Origin: Acidobacteriaceae bacterium | GTDB lineage: Bacteria; Acidobacteriota; Terriglobia; Bryobacterales; Bryobacteraceae | DNA length: 64,000 bases | Assembly (NCBI GenBank): GCA_019233755.1 | Contig: JAFAMD010000041.1 | Location: 1 to 64,000 of the forward strand | Direction of reading: 5' to 3' | In this document: positions 42,596-51,488 of the stretch, piece by piece | How positions within the stretch are numbered: the first letter of the stretch is position 1 | Layout of the letters: the number at the start of each line of letters is the position of its first letter | Made by a program: the position numbers and the translations under genes | The notes under the pieces: generated by a model | The model's input: the letters and a program-made list of their open reading frames with translations, nothing else | Database searches by the model: none | Told to the model about the DNA's origin: nothing

Positions 42596-44197
42596 CTACT
42601 CGAACCTGTATACCCCCGCTTTCTCGATACTGATCTGCTGAGGCGCGAATCGCCAGTAGTGCCCCTGATCATTTTCATCGCCGTTCAGGCGGCGCCCCGG
42701 CAGCCATCTTCCATTCTCGAATTTGCCTTCTTCCACGTAACCGACCCCTGCATGCGGCAGTCCCGGCGACCTGGGCGTGAACTGCACGCGAAAGCCGCTT
42801 CCCGCACCCAGAAATTCATTCGGTCCTGTCGCGATAATCAGGCCAAACCCCTTCTCGGCGCCGGAACCGAAGATCTCGTCAAGGCTGACCGTCACCAGGT
42901 ATCGGTTCATGACAAACGAAGTAGAAGGTTTCTGCCTTTCGAGCAGAAACCCGGCCGTCTCACCCTTGCCTTGATGCTGCAGAATTTCCGGTGCAAGCTG
43001 TATGAGCGCCTCGTAGCTTTTTCCGAGATCGTTCTTAGGATCTTTCGCTGAATCGATGGCGAACGGTGAAAAACCGATCGCATCATGCTGGCCCACCGCG
43101 TAAAACACATTCTGTTCGCCCGCTGCACCGCCGGCGGCTTCCGGAATGAACAGCGGATTGCCGGCCCGGTTGTACCACTTACACCAGTCCTCGAAATTCG
43201 ATTGATAGATGTCAGGCGAGTAAATATCGATCGCCGACCCAACCGCCTTCCACGCGTCGATCACGCGTGGCTGCGGTCCGCCGCTTGGATAATCGCCCGG
43301 CGTCGCATCCTGGTGGGCCAGCCAGGTGTTCACGTACATGGGCAGCGGATATTCCGCCTTGCCCGCGGCCGCCACGTGATTCACGTAACGGCCGTAGTTC
43401 CAGGCCATGAAGACCTCATCCGCGCGCGGCGAGTTGCCGAAGACGTCCGTCCACGTGCCCGAAGTCTTAGCGCCATTGGCGTCCCAAAGCTCCCGCAGCT
43501 CCGGAAAGAGCGATTCACGATGCGCCTGCAAGTACGTGGTCAGTTCATGTGGCACGGCTGACGCGAAAGCCTTGTCTGCCGCTGCCGAATGATCGCGCGT
43601 ATCGCCGAGCACGCCCACTTCGTTCTCCACCTGCAACATCAGCACGGTGTGGCTCTGCCCGTCGATTTCACGGATATGATGCATCAGCGCGGCGAACGCT
43701 TTGGCATCCGCCTCCATCGTTGCCTTCCCTAGCGTGCTAAGGATCTCGACTTCGTTGTCCCTCTCGATCACCCGCGGAAAACGGCGAGTGTCCCGCTTCA
43801 CCCACAAGGGCGCATAGCTCGACATGCCGTTCTTCCAACTGGCCAACCAAAGGAAAACAATGCGCAGATTGTTTTGGCGTGCCTGTTGAATCAAACCGTC
43901 CACCAGGGTGAAATCGTACTGGCCTTCGGTTGGTTCGATCAGCTCCCACGAGACGGGCGTAAGTACGGTGTTCAACGGAATCTCTGCAAGCCGCGGCCAG
44001 ATCGGCTTCATGTAATCGAGGCTCGAAGAACTCGAATTATGAATCTCCGCACCGAGGATCAGGTATGGCTTGCCATCGACCACAAGCTGCGTCGCCGTGC
44101 CGCGCTTTTCGAGGTGAGGAATGTTCGCATCCTGCGCCCTCGCGCTCGCCGCCAGCAGAATAGAAAATACCGCTACGTGTCGAAGTCTCATCTTCAT
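42596..44197 (-). CDS. GH35-type beta-galactosidase with DUF5597-like C-terminal domain
   Basis: A 533-residue exported hydrolase. Signal peptide MKMRLRHVAVFSILLAASAR is followed by a TIM barrel opening LVVDGKPYLILGAEIHNSSS. The candidate acid/base Glu lies in MLQVENEVG and the nucleophile Glu in PLFIPEAAGG, at the ends of strands 4 and 7 as expected for clan GH-A. The C-terminal beta domain (LIIATGPNEFLGAGSGFRVQ) matches DUF5597. Such proteins in Caulobacter and relatives are beta-galactosidases, so action on galactosides is likely. Its ATG overlaps the stop of the GH36 gene (ATGA), giving one operon. Confidence 0.88.
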   Translation of the reverse strand: MKMRLRHVAVFSILLAASARAQDANIPHLEKRGTATQLVVDGKPYLILGAEIHNSSSSSLDYMKPIWPRLAEIPLNTVLTPVSWELIEPTEGQYDFTLVDGLIQQARQNNLRIVFLWLASWKNGMSSYAPLWVKRDTRRFPRVIERDNEVEILSTLGKATMEADAKAFAALMHHIREIDGQSHTVLMLQVENEVGVLGDTRDHSAAADKAFASAVPHELTTYLQAHRESLFPELRELWDANGAKTSGTWTDVFGNSPRADEVFMAWNYGRYVNHVAAAGKAEYPLPMYVNTWLAHQDATPGDYPSGGPQPRVIDAWKAVGSAIDIYSPDIYQSNFEDWCKWYNRAGNPLFIPEAAGGAAGEQNVFYAVGQHDAIGFSPFAIDSAKDPKNDLGKSYEALIQLAPEILQHQGKGETAGFLLERQKPSTSFVMNRYLVTVSLDEIFGSGAEKGFGLIIATGPNEFLGAGSGFRVQFTPRSPGLPHAGVGYVEEGKFENGRWLPGRRLNGDENDQGHYWRFAPQQISIEKAGVYRFE

Positions 44198-46380
44198 TGA
44201 ATCCGGTGCAGCAGAACCGCTGTGCTGTCGAAGTCTCCTTTCAGGGCTAGCTGCAAGCCGCTCTGCATGAGATACGCGCCGCTTACTTCGCTTTCCTTGT
44301 TGAGAATTTTGCCGTCAATCGATTCCAGCCGGTAAACGGCGTGCGCATTCAGGCCTTCGAAGTAAATGACGGGAGGAAGCGTACTATATTCCTGCGAGTG
44401 CCGGAACGCAAAAAGCACCGCCTCTTTTCCGTCCTGCGAAACATATTCGTTCGCCGTGGTGTCGTTCGTTCGCGGTGAAAGCAGCCGGTACAGATTGCCG
44501 AATTGCACCGTCTCGCGAATGCGTTTGTACAGCGCAATCATTTTCGTCGCGAGCTGCGCATCTTCCTCTGTCCATTTGTTCAGGTTTGCGCCGATGCCCA
44601 GCGCGCCCTGCATTGCCACCAGAAACCGGAATTCGAGAGGCGTGCTGCGGCCATTCATGTTCGGTACGTCCGTGACCCAAGCCGACATAAGCTTCGGCGC
44701 ATATGCCTGCGAAAAACCTTCTTGGATGCGCAGCCGGTCAAACGCCTCCGTATTGTCTGATGTCCAGAACTCATCCACGTATCGCAGAATCCCGAGGTCG
44801 ACCCTGCCGCCGCCGCCCGAGCACGATTCAATCTCCAGCTTTGGATGCTTGGCCCGCAGCCGTGCCATGATGTCATACAGGTTGCGAACGTACTTCACCC
44901 ACAACTCCGGCTGCTCGTCCGGCGCCACCTCCGGCCAGCCTGGCTCGGCGAAGGTTCGGTTCATATCCCATTTGAAGTAGCGGATGTTGTAATCGGTCGC
45001 CAGCTTATCGAGCACCTGGAAGATGTAATCTTTCACGTCGTCACGTGCAAAGTTCAGCACAAGCTGATTTCGCAGTTCGCTGCGCGGCCTGCCGGGGAAA
45101 TTCATGACCCAGTCCGGATGTGCGCGGTAAAGATCGCTGTCGGGATTCACCATCTCGGGTTCCACCCACAAGCCGAAATCCATCCCCAGGCCGTTTACAT
45201 ACTGGATCAATCCGTTCAGCCCGTTCGGAAACTTCTGCGGATTCACCACCCAGTCGCCGAGCCCGGCGTGGTCGTTGTTCCGCTTGCCGAACCAGCCGTC
45301 ATCGACGACAAACATCTCCACACCCAGTTTTGAAGCTTTATCCGCGAGCGTCTTCTGTCCCGCCTCGCTTACATTGAATTCGGTTGCTTCCCACGAGTTG
45401 TAAAGGACAGGCCTCGGCCGCGCCTTCAGTCCATGCGGCTCGATATCGGCGAGCTCGAGTCGGTCGAGCAGCCGCGAAGCTTCGCCGAATCCGTGATCGG
45501 AGTAGCCGCCGTAGAAGGCCGGTGTTTCCAGCGACTCGCCTGGCTTCAAAACGTACGCGAAGTCGAACGTGTTGAACCCGCCCGTTACGCGCACCTGCTG
45601 GTAAGGCGTCTGCTCTACCGTAATCCGCCAGTTTCCGCTCCACGCCAGCGCTCCGAACCACACGCGTCCGTGTTCCTCTGCCGCGTTGCCCGGGTCGATC
45701 GCAAACCATGGGTTCAGATTGTGCCCGGTGTGCCCCGTACGGCTTTCCAATACTTTCATGCCTTCCTGAATCGGTTCCAGGTTCAACAGCGATTCCGCCG
45801 CCCAACGCCCGCTGAGATACGAAAGCCGGTAGCCGCCTACGCGCGGCATGTACCAGGTTGCCGATTGTGCGCTGTTCACCGTAATTTTCTGTTGCGTGCC
45901 GTTGCGAATGGTGGACGACCGGCTGATAATCCCGGTCTCGGGATAAACGCGATAGTGCAGCGTGACTTGTATATCGTCGTGAATATCCTTTAGAGTAATT
46001 TCGAGTTCATCGCCCTCGACGTGTTGATCGGCATAGTGCAACACAAGATCGCGATCGCCGTCGGCGCGAGTAATCTTGAGCGCTGTTTCGTAGTACCGCG
46101 GGCCGCCCCAGCCCGGATACTCTTCGTTCTCGATCATCTGGTGCGGATCGAATGAAGAAATATCCTGCCGCTGCTGCGCTGCCGGAACATCCTCAATCCG
46201 CCACAACGGTCCGCCCCAATATAAATGCTGCAGCTCGCCGCTCGGCCCCACTCCCATCGCATAGGAGCTGTGGGGCGTTGTGATAAGCCATACCTTGCGT
46301 GCGGCATCGAATTGAATCTGTGCAAACGTCGAACATGCCATCGTGAAAACCAGGCAAAAAAGAATCGCGAAACGGCGCAT
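44194..46380 (-). CDS. GH36 alpha-galactosidase
   Basis: A 728-residue exported enzyme. Signal peptide MRRFAILFCLVFTMACSTFA leads to the GH36 beta-supersandwich, then a TIM barrel with WEATEFNVSEAGQKTLADKA and VDDGWFG. The nucleophile Asp472 is in YFKWDMNR, SCSGGGGRVDLGILRYVDEF follows, and the acid/base Asp542 is in WTSDN. The length fits bacterial GH36 (about 700-740). It releases alpha-1,6-galactose from galactomannan or raffinose-type sugars. It is the first gene of a two-gene operon with GH35 and lies 52 bases from the divergent GH42 gene, so one regulatory region may serve all three. Confidence 0.93.
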   Translation of the reverse strand: MRRFAILFCLVFTMACSTFAQIQFDAARKVWLITTPHSSYAMGVGPSGELQHLYWGGPLWRIEDVPAAQQRQDISSFDPHQMIENEEYPGWGGPRYYETALKITRADGDRDLVLHYADQHVEGDELEITLKDIHDDIQVTLHYRVYPETGIISRSSTIRNGTQQKITVNSAQSATWYMPRVGGYRLSYLSGRWAAESLLNLEPIQEGMKVLESRTGHTGHNLNPWFAIDPGNAAEEHGRVWFGALAWSGNWRITVEQTPYQQVRVTGGFNTFDFAYVLKPGESLETPAFYGGYSDHGFGEASRLLDRLELADIEPHGLKARPRPVLYNSWEATEFNVSEAGQKTLADKASKLGVEMFVVDDGWFGKRNNDHAGLGDWVVNPQKFPNGLNGLIQYVNGLGMDFGLWVEPEMVNPDSDLYRAHPDWVMNFPGRPRSELRNQLVLNFARDDVKDYIFQVLDKLATDYNIRYFKWDMNRTFAEPGWPEVAPDEQPELWVKYVRNLYDIMARLRAKHPKLEIESCSGGGGRVDLGILRYVDEFWTSDNTEAFDRLRIQEGFSQAYAPKLMSAWVTDVPNMNGRSTPLEFRFLVAMQGALGIGANLNKWTEEDAQLATKMIALYKRIRETVQFGNLYRLLSPRTNDTTANEYVSQDGKEAVLFAFRHSQEYSTLPPVIYFEGLNAHAVYRLESIDGKILNKESEVSGAYLMQSGLQLALKGDFDSTAVLLHRIQ

Positions 46381-46432
46381 GGTGACGATTGTAATTGTTC
46401 GAATCACGAAGATGATCTAATGTTCGGTACTC

Positions 46433-48535
46433 ATGTGCAGATACCGACTGACCACCTCAGCCTTGCTTCTGCTGTCTCTCCTCTTCACTCCCGTCCTTGA
46501 GGCCCAGAATCCCGATTGGTTCCCGAAAAAGGACATGCTCACCATCGGCGTCTACTATTACCCCGAAGCGTGGCCGCAGGAACAATGGGCCCGCGATATG
46601 GGCAATATCCGCAAGCTCGGCATGGAGTTCGTCCACATGGGTGAGTTTGCCTGGTACTTCATGGAGCCGGAAGAAGGTCATTACAACTTCGACTGGCTGG
46701 AAAAGAACGTCGATCTTGCCGCAAAGAACGGCCTGAAAGTAGTTCTCTGCACTCCCAGCGCCACGCCGCCCATCTGGCTGGAGCAGAAACATCCGGAAAT
46801 CCTGATGGTCGATGCACAAGGCCGCACGATGCAGCACGGCAGCCGCGAGCAGGCCGACTGGAGCTCTCCCGTCTATCGCGAATACGTAACGAAGATCGAT
46901 ACCGAACTGGCTAAACGCTTTGGTAATGATCCCCGGGTCTGGGGCTGGCAGATTGATAACGAACTCAGCCATTACGGCCGGCGTTATTCCTACTCGCAGG
47001 CATCCACGCTGAAGTTCCGGCAGTGGCTGCAGGAGAAGTACGGCACCATCGATCGCCTCAACGAAGCCTGGGGCGGCGCTTTCTGGTCCACCATGTACCA
47101 GAACTTTGATCAGATCGAGATTCCAAATCCAAACACGTTAGTGGTTGACCCGAGCCCGCACGCCGTTCTCGATTTCAACCGCTGGTTCGCCCATGAAGCC
47201 GCCGAATACATCAGCATGCAGGCCGGCATTATCCGGCAATATTCGAAAAACCAGTGGATCACGACGAATTTCATGACGCTGCACCAGGAGGTAGACCCCT
47301 CGCTTTCCCAGAAAGCCGTCGATGTATTCACTTGGACCCACTATCCTGTGCATGGCGATCTGGGGGAAGGGCCGCTGGGATTCCGGCTCGGCAGCGCAGA
47401 GCAGATGTCCTTCATGCACGATTTCATGCGCTCCTTTAACGGGCTGTCCGGTCCCATGGAACTGCAGCCCGGCCAGGTGAACTGGGGCGCCGTGAATCCG
47501 TGGCCGCTTCCGGGCGCCATCCACATGTGGATCCTGCGTGCGTTCGGTGCGGGTGCGCGCCTGGTGTGTACGTACCGTTATCGCCAGCCGTTATATGGCT
47601 CCGAGCTCTATCACAAAGGGCTTGCCGAGACGAATGGAGTAACCCCGTCGCCCGGCGGACGCGAATATGCCGAGGCGATGCGCGACGTAATCGAGCTTCG
47701 CAAGCACTATGACCCGAACGCCAAGCAACCTGCAGCCTATGCGGCCCGGCGTACCGCCTTTTTGATTAGCTATGACAATCGCTGGGACATATCGAATCAT
47801 CCGCAAACCACACGCTGGGACACGGTGGCGCACTGGATGCGTTACTACCGCGCTCTGAAAAGTGCTGGAGCGCCGGTGGATGTGCTCACGCCTGACCGCG
47901 ATTTCAGCCAGCATCCGTTCGTGATCGCGCCGGCTTATCAGCTTGTCGATGCCGAACTCATTCAACGCTTTCAGAATTACGTGCAGAACGGCGGCAACCT
48001 GATTCTCACCTGCCGCACTGGCCAAAAAGATCCGCGCGGACATCTCTGGGAAGCTGCGTGGGCAGCTCCTGTTTATCCCCTCATAGGAGCGAAGATTCCA
48101 ATCTACGATGTATTGCCCGTTAGTGTGGACGGAAACGTCGAGTTAAATGGCAAGCGTTATGCCTGGGGCTCATGGGGAGATATTCTGGAGCCGGAACCCG
48201 GTACACAGATTCTGGCGAAATACGCCGATCAGTTCTATGCCGGCCGGCCCGCCGCAATTACACGGAAACTCGGGAAGGGAACTGTGACCTACATCGGAGT
48301 CGACACCATCGACGGCGAGTTGGAACGTGCGCTGATCCGGCAGGTGTATGCCGCAGCCGGCGCAACACCCGCAAACCTCGATCCGAACTTCCTGGTTGAT
48401 TGGCGCGACGGCTTCTGGGTCGCAACCAATTTTGCGAGCAAGACGGAAACCATCCCGGCCGCGGCCAATGCGAAGATTTTGGTCGGCCAGCGCCAGGTGC
48501 AACCCGGCGGCGTTGCCATCTGGATGGAACGATAA
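46433..48535 (+). CDS. GH42 beta-galactosidase
   Basis: A 700-residue exported enzyme. Signal peptide LTTSALLLLSLLFTPVLEAQ precedes the GH42 barrel that opens LTIGVYYYPEAWPQEQWARD. The acid/base is Glu177 in QIDNELSH and the nucleophile probably Glu343 in GPMELQPGQVNWG. The trimerisation/Rossmann-like domain follows (VDVLTPDRDFSQHPFVIAPA) and then a short beta domain. GH42 enzymes cut terminal beta-galactose from oligosaccharides such as arabinogalactan fragments. An export signal is unusual for classic cytoplasmic GH42 but common in Acidobacteria. It converges on the FG-GAP operon with three bases between stops. Confidence 0.93.
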   Translation: MCRYRLTTSALLLLSLLFTPVLEAQNPDWFPKKDMLTIGVYYYPEAWPQEQWARDMGNIRKLGMEFVHMGEFAWYFMEPEEGHYNFDWLEKNVDLAAKNGLKVVLCTPSATPPIWLEQKHPEILMVDAQGRTMQHGSREQADWSSPVYREYVTKIDTELAKRFGNDPRVWGWQIDNELSHYGRRYSYSQASTLKFRQWLQEKYGTIDRLNEAWGGAFWSTMYQNFDQIEIPNPNTLVVDPSPHAVLDFNRWFAHEAAEYISMQAGIIRQYSKNQWITTNFMTLHQEVDPSLSQKAVDVFTWTHYPVHGDLGEGPLGFRLGSAEQMSFMHDFMRSFNGLSGPMELQPGQVNWGAVNPWPLPGAIHMWILRAFGAGARLVCTYRYRQPLYGSELYHKGLAETNGVTPSPGGREYAEAMRDVIELRKHYDPNAKQPAAYAARRTAFLISYDNRWDISNHPQTTRWDTVAHWMRYYRALKSAGAPVDVLTPDRDFSQHPFVIAPAYQLVDAELIQRFQNYVQNGGNLILTCRTGQKDPRGHLWEAAWAAPVYPLIGAKIPIYDVLPVSVDGNVELNGKRYAWGSWGDILEPEPGTQILAKYADQFYAGRPAAITRKLGKGTVTYIGVDTIDGELERALIRQVYAAAGATPANLDPNFLVDWRDGFWVATNFASKTETIPAAANAKILVGQRQVQPGGVAIWMER

Positions 48536-48538
48536 GCG

Positions 48539-50197
48539 CTACTGCTTCTCGGTAATGTTGAGCACGCGGTCGGCTGCTTGCTTCTCTAGCACCTGCCGCG
48601 TGCCGCTCGGCCATGCAATCTCAATGCGATCGATACTTGCGGCGGTGCCCAATCCGAAATGCAGCCGCAGATCGCTTTGTGAGAGATAGCTTCCGCCGCT
48701 GCGCACTTCGCCGAGCTGCGCGCGGCCGCCGGCGATAACCTTCACTCGCGCCCCGATCGCACTGCGATTCGAGCGCGTCCCAATCAAACTGAGAATTGTC
48801 CAGTGCCCCGGCGGATTGGCCGCCTGCTTCAGCAGCGACGGCGTTTCGTTCTGGTTGTTGATGGCCACTTCCACGGCGCCGTCATTATCGATGTCGCCAA
48901 ACGCCGCACCACGCGAGGAGTGCAATTCGAGAAAGGCTGGTCCGGCCAGCCGCGAGATGTCGCGAAACTTGCCGTCGCGCATATTTTCGTACAGGATCGC
49001 GCGGTCTTTGTAGTGAATGTCGATGTGCAGCGCCTCCACTTCGGGAAACACATGCCCGTTCACCAGCAGCAGATCCTTCCAGCCGTCGTTATTGAAATCG
49101 AAGAAGCCGGTGCCCCAGCCGACGTAGCGCGTGTTCTCGCCAAGGCCGGCATCCAGCGTCACATCGTCGAAGTCTCCCTTGCCGCGATTGCGATACAGCG
49201 TTTCAAACTCGTCTGAAAAATTGGTGCGAAAGATGCTGAAGTGCCCATCGCCGGCGTAATCGGCAGCGGTTACGCCCATTCCCGACATGGCTTTGCCGTT
49301 TTGGTCGAACGCGACGCCGCGAATCACTCCTTCTTCCTCGAATTTGCCGTGTCCCTTGTTGATGTAGAGCAGGGAAGGTGTCTGATCGCAGGCGACGTAA
49401 ATATCCGGCAGGCCATCCTCGTTGAAATCGCCGGTGAGCACCCCAAGCGAATAGTGCCCGTCCGGTTCGGCGATGCCCGATTGCTCCGAAATGTCGGTAA
49501 AGGTGCCGTCGCCGTTGTTGCGGTAAAGAATGTTCCGGTCGAATGGCAGCCCGCGAGGGCCACAGTTTACGGCAATGCCGCGATAGAAGCAGTAAGGATT
49601 TGCGCCGGGTTTGGGCGTTGTCGCCGGATCGAACTTGAGGTAATTCGAAACAAAAAGATCCAGGTGGCCGTCGCCGTCGATATCGAGGAAGGCGCAGCCC
49701 GTGTTGTAGCGCGTGCGGTTTTGAGTGAGGTGGGTTGATGCGGTCACGTCTTCGAAGCGCTGGCCATGAATATTGCGATACAGGTGGTTCTGTCCCCAGT
49801 AGGTAACGAACAGATCGGTATATCCGTCGTTGTCGTAATCGCCCGTGCAAACACCCTCTGCCCAGCCGGATGAACGTAGCCCGAGCGCATCGGTTACATC
49901 ACGAAACCGGCCATGTCCCTCGTTGTGATACATGCGATTCGTTCCGCCCTCGCCGGACAGAACGAACAAATCCAACAACCCGTCGTTGTCGTAATCGATG
50001 AAGCCGATGCCGCTTCCGGTGGTCTCGATGATGTATTGCTTCGAGACGGACCCGCCGTTCGGAAAGACGTCGGTCAGACCCGCCTGTTTCGCGATGTTGC
50101 AGAAATTAGGCGTGTATGAATTCGCTGCCGGGTCTGCGAATGCAAGCAGCAGGCAGGATGCGGCGAGCAGGGCCGTCGTCAGGAAAGAAAGCTTCAC
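48539..50197 (-). CDS. CRTAC1-type FG-GAP/ASPIC-UnbV protein, last gene of the operon
   Basis: A 552-residue exported protein. Signal peptide MKLSFLTTALLAASCLLLAF precedes a seven-bladed FG-GAP propeller with calcium-type loops (DYDNDGLLDLF, DYDNDGYTDLF, DIDGDGHLDLF, DFNEDGLPDIY, DFNNDGWKDLL, DIDNDGAVEVA). The ASPIC/UnbV module closes it: SNRSAIGARVKVIAGGRAQL, LHFGLGTAASIDRIEIAWPS. The molecular role of bacterial CRTAC1 proteins is unknown; surface binding of a ligand is assumed from the fold. Its ATG overlaps the upstream TPR gene by four bases. It resembles the protein at 54890-56584 in layout. Confidence 0.9.
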   Translation of the reverse strand: MKLSFLTTALLAASCLLLAFADPAANSYTPNFCNIAKQAGLTDVFPNGGSVSKQYIIETTGSGIGFIDYDNDGLLDLFVLSGEGGTNRMYHNEGHGRFRDVTDALGLRSSGWAEGVCTGDYDNDGYTDLFVTYWGQNHLYRNIHGQRFEDVTASTHLTQNRTRYNTGCAFLDIDGDGHLDLFVSNYLKFDPATTPKPGANPYCFYRGIAVNCGPRGLPFDRNILYRNNGDGTFTDISEQSGIAEPDGHYSLGVLTGDFNEDGLPDIYVACDQTPSLLYINKGHGKFEEEGVIRGVAFDQNGKAMSGMGVTAADYAGDGHFSIFRTNFSDEFETLYRNRGKGDFDDVTLDAGLGENTRYVGWGTGFFDFNNDGWKDLLLVNGHVFPEVEALHIDIHYKDRAILYENMRDGKFRDISRLAGPAFLELHSSRGAAFGDIDNDGAVEVAINNQNETPSLLKQAANPPGHWTILSLIGTRSNRSAIGARVKVIAGGRAQLGEVRSGGSYLSQSDLRLHFGLGTAASIDRIEIAWPSGTRQVLEKQAADRVLNITEKQ

Positions 50198-51222
50198 TGT
50201 GCCGGCGGCTTCTCGCCGAGTTTCTTCAGAAAGTCAGAGAACTCGCCCTCTGGCGGCTTCTGCAGCTTGTCGAGAAGGTCCTTCTCCGCCTTCGCTTTAT
50301 CCATCTGTCCCGAGTCGCGATAGGCGGTGAGCAGCGCGTAGTGCGCCGTTTCGTTTGCCGGCTGCAGCCGCGTTGCATGCGAAAGCATTTCGATTGCCTG
50401 CGGATACTGCTTCGCTTGCGTATCCATTTTCCCCAGCGCGATCAGCGCTTGCACGAAATCGGGCGAGAGCGTGAGGGCGCGCTCGAAGTGCGATCTGGCG
50501 GTTTCAGTGTGGCCCTCGACTTGTGCGATCTGTCCAAGCTGAAATTCAGAGGCCGCATCTTCCGGGCTCAGCTTCAGTTCAGAGCGAAATTCCTCGGACG
50601 CTTGCTGCAGCGCTTCCGGGCTGTGGCTCTCGAGCAGAATCGCACGTCCCAGCCGGAAATGCAGTTCCGGCGCTTTGGGGTTCGCTTCGATGGCCTTGCG
50701 GTATTCAGCGACGGCATCGGAATAGCGGTTCTGCACTTCGAAGATTTCGGCTGAGAGCTCATGCACGCGGTAGGATGCGGGCGTTCGCTGGAACATCGCG
50801 AACGTTGCGTCGTTGAATGCTTTCATATGCACCTTGGCGGTAAGGTAAAGCACGTCCGCATCGTTCGGGAATCGCTGCCCGAGCTTTACCAGAAGCGTAT
50901 AAGCCTGGGCATCATCGCCCGTTGAGCTGAAACATTTCACAGCCGCGAGTCCCGCAAGACGGTAGAGGTCCGTTGATGAGGGCGGCGTCGCGATCAGGTT
51001 GGGAATCGCTGTTTTGCAATTGCCCATCGCCGCCTGCGTGAGCGCGAGAAACGTACGTGCAGTTACGTCTGACTTGTCGCGTGCTGCCGCGCTCAGTTTG
51101 GGCAACGCAACGGAATACTGTCCTCGGTTGAACGCGGCGATGCCCTCTTCGCGTTCCGAGCTGCCTGCGAACAGAACAGTAGCGAGGAGTGCAATCGCAA
51201 ACAATCGGCTAATGGCCCGCAT
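50194..51222 (-). CDS. Exported TPR protein in the FG-GAP operon
   Basis: A 342-residue protein with a signal peptide (MRAISRLFAIALLATVLFAG) and about eight TPR units, for example EEGIAAFNRGQYSVALPKLS, YSDAVAEYRKAIEANPKAPE, TETARSHFERALTLSPDFVQ and YPQAIEMLSHATRLQPANET. It has no catalytic motif, so it is probably a periplasmic scaffold for protein contacts. It overlaps the small gene upstream by 14 bases and the CRTAC1 gene downstream by four, so all are made together. A complex with the neighbouring FG-GAP proteins is a reasonable inference. Confidence 0.85.
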   Translation of the reverse strand: MRAISRLFAIALLATVLFAGSSEREEGIAAFNRGQYSVALPKLSAAARDKSDVTARTFLALTQAAMGNCKTAIPNLIATPPSSTDLYRLAGLAAVKCFSSTGDDAQAYTLLVKLGQRFPNDADVLYLTAKVHMKAFNDATFAMFQRTPASYRVHELSAEIFEVQNRYSDAVAEYRKAIEANPKAPELHFRLGRAILLESHSPEALQQASEEFRSELKLSPEDAASEFQLGQIAQVEGHTETARSHFERALTLSPDFVQALIALGKMDTQAKQYPQAIEMLSHATRLQPANETAHYALLTAYRDSGQMDKAKAEKDLLDKLQKPPEGEFSDFLKKLGEKPPAQ

Positions 51223-51487
51223 CGTCCAGCATCAGTTCGGAGTTGCCGAAGCGGTGGTGCAGCTTGCCTTCGTAATAGCGGAAGCTCAAAAGCGGCGGCG
51301 GCCCCGGCGCAATTTGGGGAGCGGGCGCGACACGCGAATCCGGATTTTCGGCGACATCGGCGCAACGGCCTGAATCGGCAACTTGTTGAATCACTCTGTT
51401 CTGCTCGGGCTGCGAAGCAACTTGCTGAGGCTGCGGATCAGGCTGCTGTCGAGCAAGCAGGAAAAACAGAAATCCGGCAGTCAACAT
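51209..51487 (-). CDS. Small proline/glutamine-rich exported protein, unknown
   Basis: A 92-residue protein. It starts at ATG 51487, one base after the TAG of the gene upstream, and its end overlaps the TPR gene by 14 bases. It has a short hydrophobic N terminus (MLTAGFLFFLLARQQ), a low-complexity PDPQPQQVASQPEQ segment, a lone Cys, a Pro/Ala linker (APAPQIAPGPPPLL) and a C-terminal FRYYEGKLHHRFGNSELMLD. It looks like a single-pass anchor with a periplasmic tail. A GTG start at 51499 would add four residues. Its place inside a fully overlapping operon argues that it is real. I do not recognise the family. Confidence 0.7.
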   Translation of the reverse strand: MLTAGFLFFLLARQQPDPQPQQVASQPEQNRVIQQVADSGRCADVAENPDSRVAPAPQIAPGPPPLLSFRYYEGKLHHRFGNSELMLDDAGH

Positions 51488-51488
51488 G

